From assembly GCA_013042925.1 (NCBI GenBank), contig JABDPH010000151.1, forward strand, positions 1-22,610: a stretch of 22,610 nt of DNA. The letters are read 5' to 3'. Under the pieces are notes generated by a model that ran no database searches, was not told the origin of the DNA, and saw only the letters and a list, made by a program, of their open reading frames with translations. This DNA comes from Eudoraea sp. (lineage in GTDB: Bacteria; Bacteroidota; Bacteroidia; Flavobacteriales; Flavobacteriaceae). Shown piece by piece: positions 22,164 to 22,610 of the stretch (its first letter is position 1; each line of letters begins with the position of its first letter). Position numbers and translations under genes: made by a program.

Positions 22164-22610
22164 ATGACCCATTCAGAAACAAAAATAGCTATCCTGATAT
22201 TGAGCGCCGGGGCATCGAGCCGCATGGGATCCACTACCAAACAATTATTACCCTGGCGGGATACCACATTACTGGGCAACGCTATAAGGTCTGCAAAGCA
22301 GGCATCTTGTAATACGGTTGCCGTCGTGTTGGGTTCTCAGGCCAATACAATTCAAAAACAAGTCGAGAACGAAAAAGTTCAAATAGTTTTTAATAAAAAC
22401 TGGAAATCCGGTTTGGGGTCTTCTATATCCTGTGGTATTAGCGCTTTAGAAAAAAACAAAATGAAGTATGAAGCTGTGCTTATACTACTGGTTGATCAAC
22501 CTTTCATAGATACTGCCTATTTAAATTTGCTTATTACTAACTACCTTAACAGCAGTAATGGGATAATTGCCACAAACTATTTTGATAAGGCAGGGGTACC
22601 TGCTATTTTT
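22164..22610 (+). CDS. mocA: MocA-like molybdenum cofactor cytidylyltransferase, 3' end cut by the window
   Basis: The frame is open from the ATG at 22164 to the last base, 149 codons, of an expected 190-200. It carries the NTP-transferase loop LSAGASSRMG followed by TTKQLLPW, which is the MocA pattern (RMG-x-x-KQLL) rather than the MobA one (RMG-x-DKG). GLGSSISCGI and LLVDQPFID complete the fold. MocA adds CMP to Moco, giving the MCD cofactor needed by CODH. Its position as the last visible gene of the cox operon fits that task and contrasts with the MobA-type gene at 6088. CTP specificity is deduced from motif and context. The same family includes NTP transferases of unknown specificity. 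Confidence 0.88.
   Translation, partial: MTHSETKIAILILSAGASSRMGSTTKQLLPWRDTTLLGNAIRSAKQASCNTVAVVLGSQANTIQKQVENEKVQIVFNKNWKSGLGSSISCGISALEKNKMKYEAVLILLVDQPFIDTAYLNLLITNYLNSSNGIIATNYFDKAGVPAIF

Noticed and set aside
1..22610. tRNA, rRNA, CRISPR arrays, insertion sequences or phage genes
   Set aside because: No tRNA cloverleaf, repeat-spacer pattern, transposase, integrase or terminal inverted repeats were found on reading both strands.

Overview
The window is AT-rich, has weak or absent Shine-Dalgarno sites, several TTG/GTG starts, and proteins that read like those of Bacteroidota. It most likely comes from a marine or soil flavobacterium-like chromosome. This placement is inferred from sequence style and protein character; no database search was possible. 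The main content is a molybdenum-enzyme island of about 17 kb (roughly 5.3-22.6 kb). At its right end is a form I aerobic carbon monoxide dehydrogenase (CODH) operon.

Left part (1-5.1 kb), ordinary housekeeping genes: the last 19 codons of a menB-like gene, a pirin, an AmiD-like lipoprotein amidase overlapping an M14 zinc carboxypeptidase, a small membrane peptide, and a von Willebrand A (VWA) lipoprotein. Three hairpin terminators fit the gene ends.

Middle part (5.3-14.3 kb), molybdenum cofactor (Moco) synthesis and maturation. It opens with a 5'-truncated remnant of an isoquinoline-oxidoreductase/xanthine-dehydrogenase-type large subunit. On the + strand follow moaD, mobA, moeB (E1-like plus rhodanese) and a moeA paralogue with altered active-site residues. 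On the - strand, one operon holds moaA, a canonical moeA and a cysteine-containing four-helix membrane protein. An xdhC gene (+) and a class-I cysteine desulfurase (-) close the block; together they are a plausible device for inserting the Mo=S sulfur. moaC, moaE and mogA/moaB are not here and must lie elsewhere if the pathway is complete.

Right part (14.5-22.6 kb): coxM (FAD), coxS (two 2Fe-2S clusters), coxL (Mo/Cu subunit with the form I signature AYRCSFR), coxG, coxD (MoxR-type AAA+), coxE (VWA), a CoxF/XdhC-like protein carrying a C-terminal YHS metal-binding domain, and the start of a mocA-like cytidylyltransferase cut by the window edge. The order M-S-L then G-D-E-F matches form I clusters. 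In working terms, moaA/moaD/moeB/moeA make Moco, MocA would convert it to the cytosine dinucleotide used by CODH, the desulfurase/XdhC/CoxD would sulfurate it, CoxE/CoxF would help complete the Cu-S-Mo site, and CoxMSL would oxidise CO and pass electrons to quinone, possibly through CoxG.

The points most worth following up are the form I CODH in this host type, the YHS fusion on CoxF, the MoeA paralogue with Asp-to-Asn changes at key sites, and the fossil of a second Mo-hydroxylase at the head of the Moco cluster.
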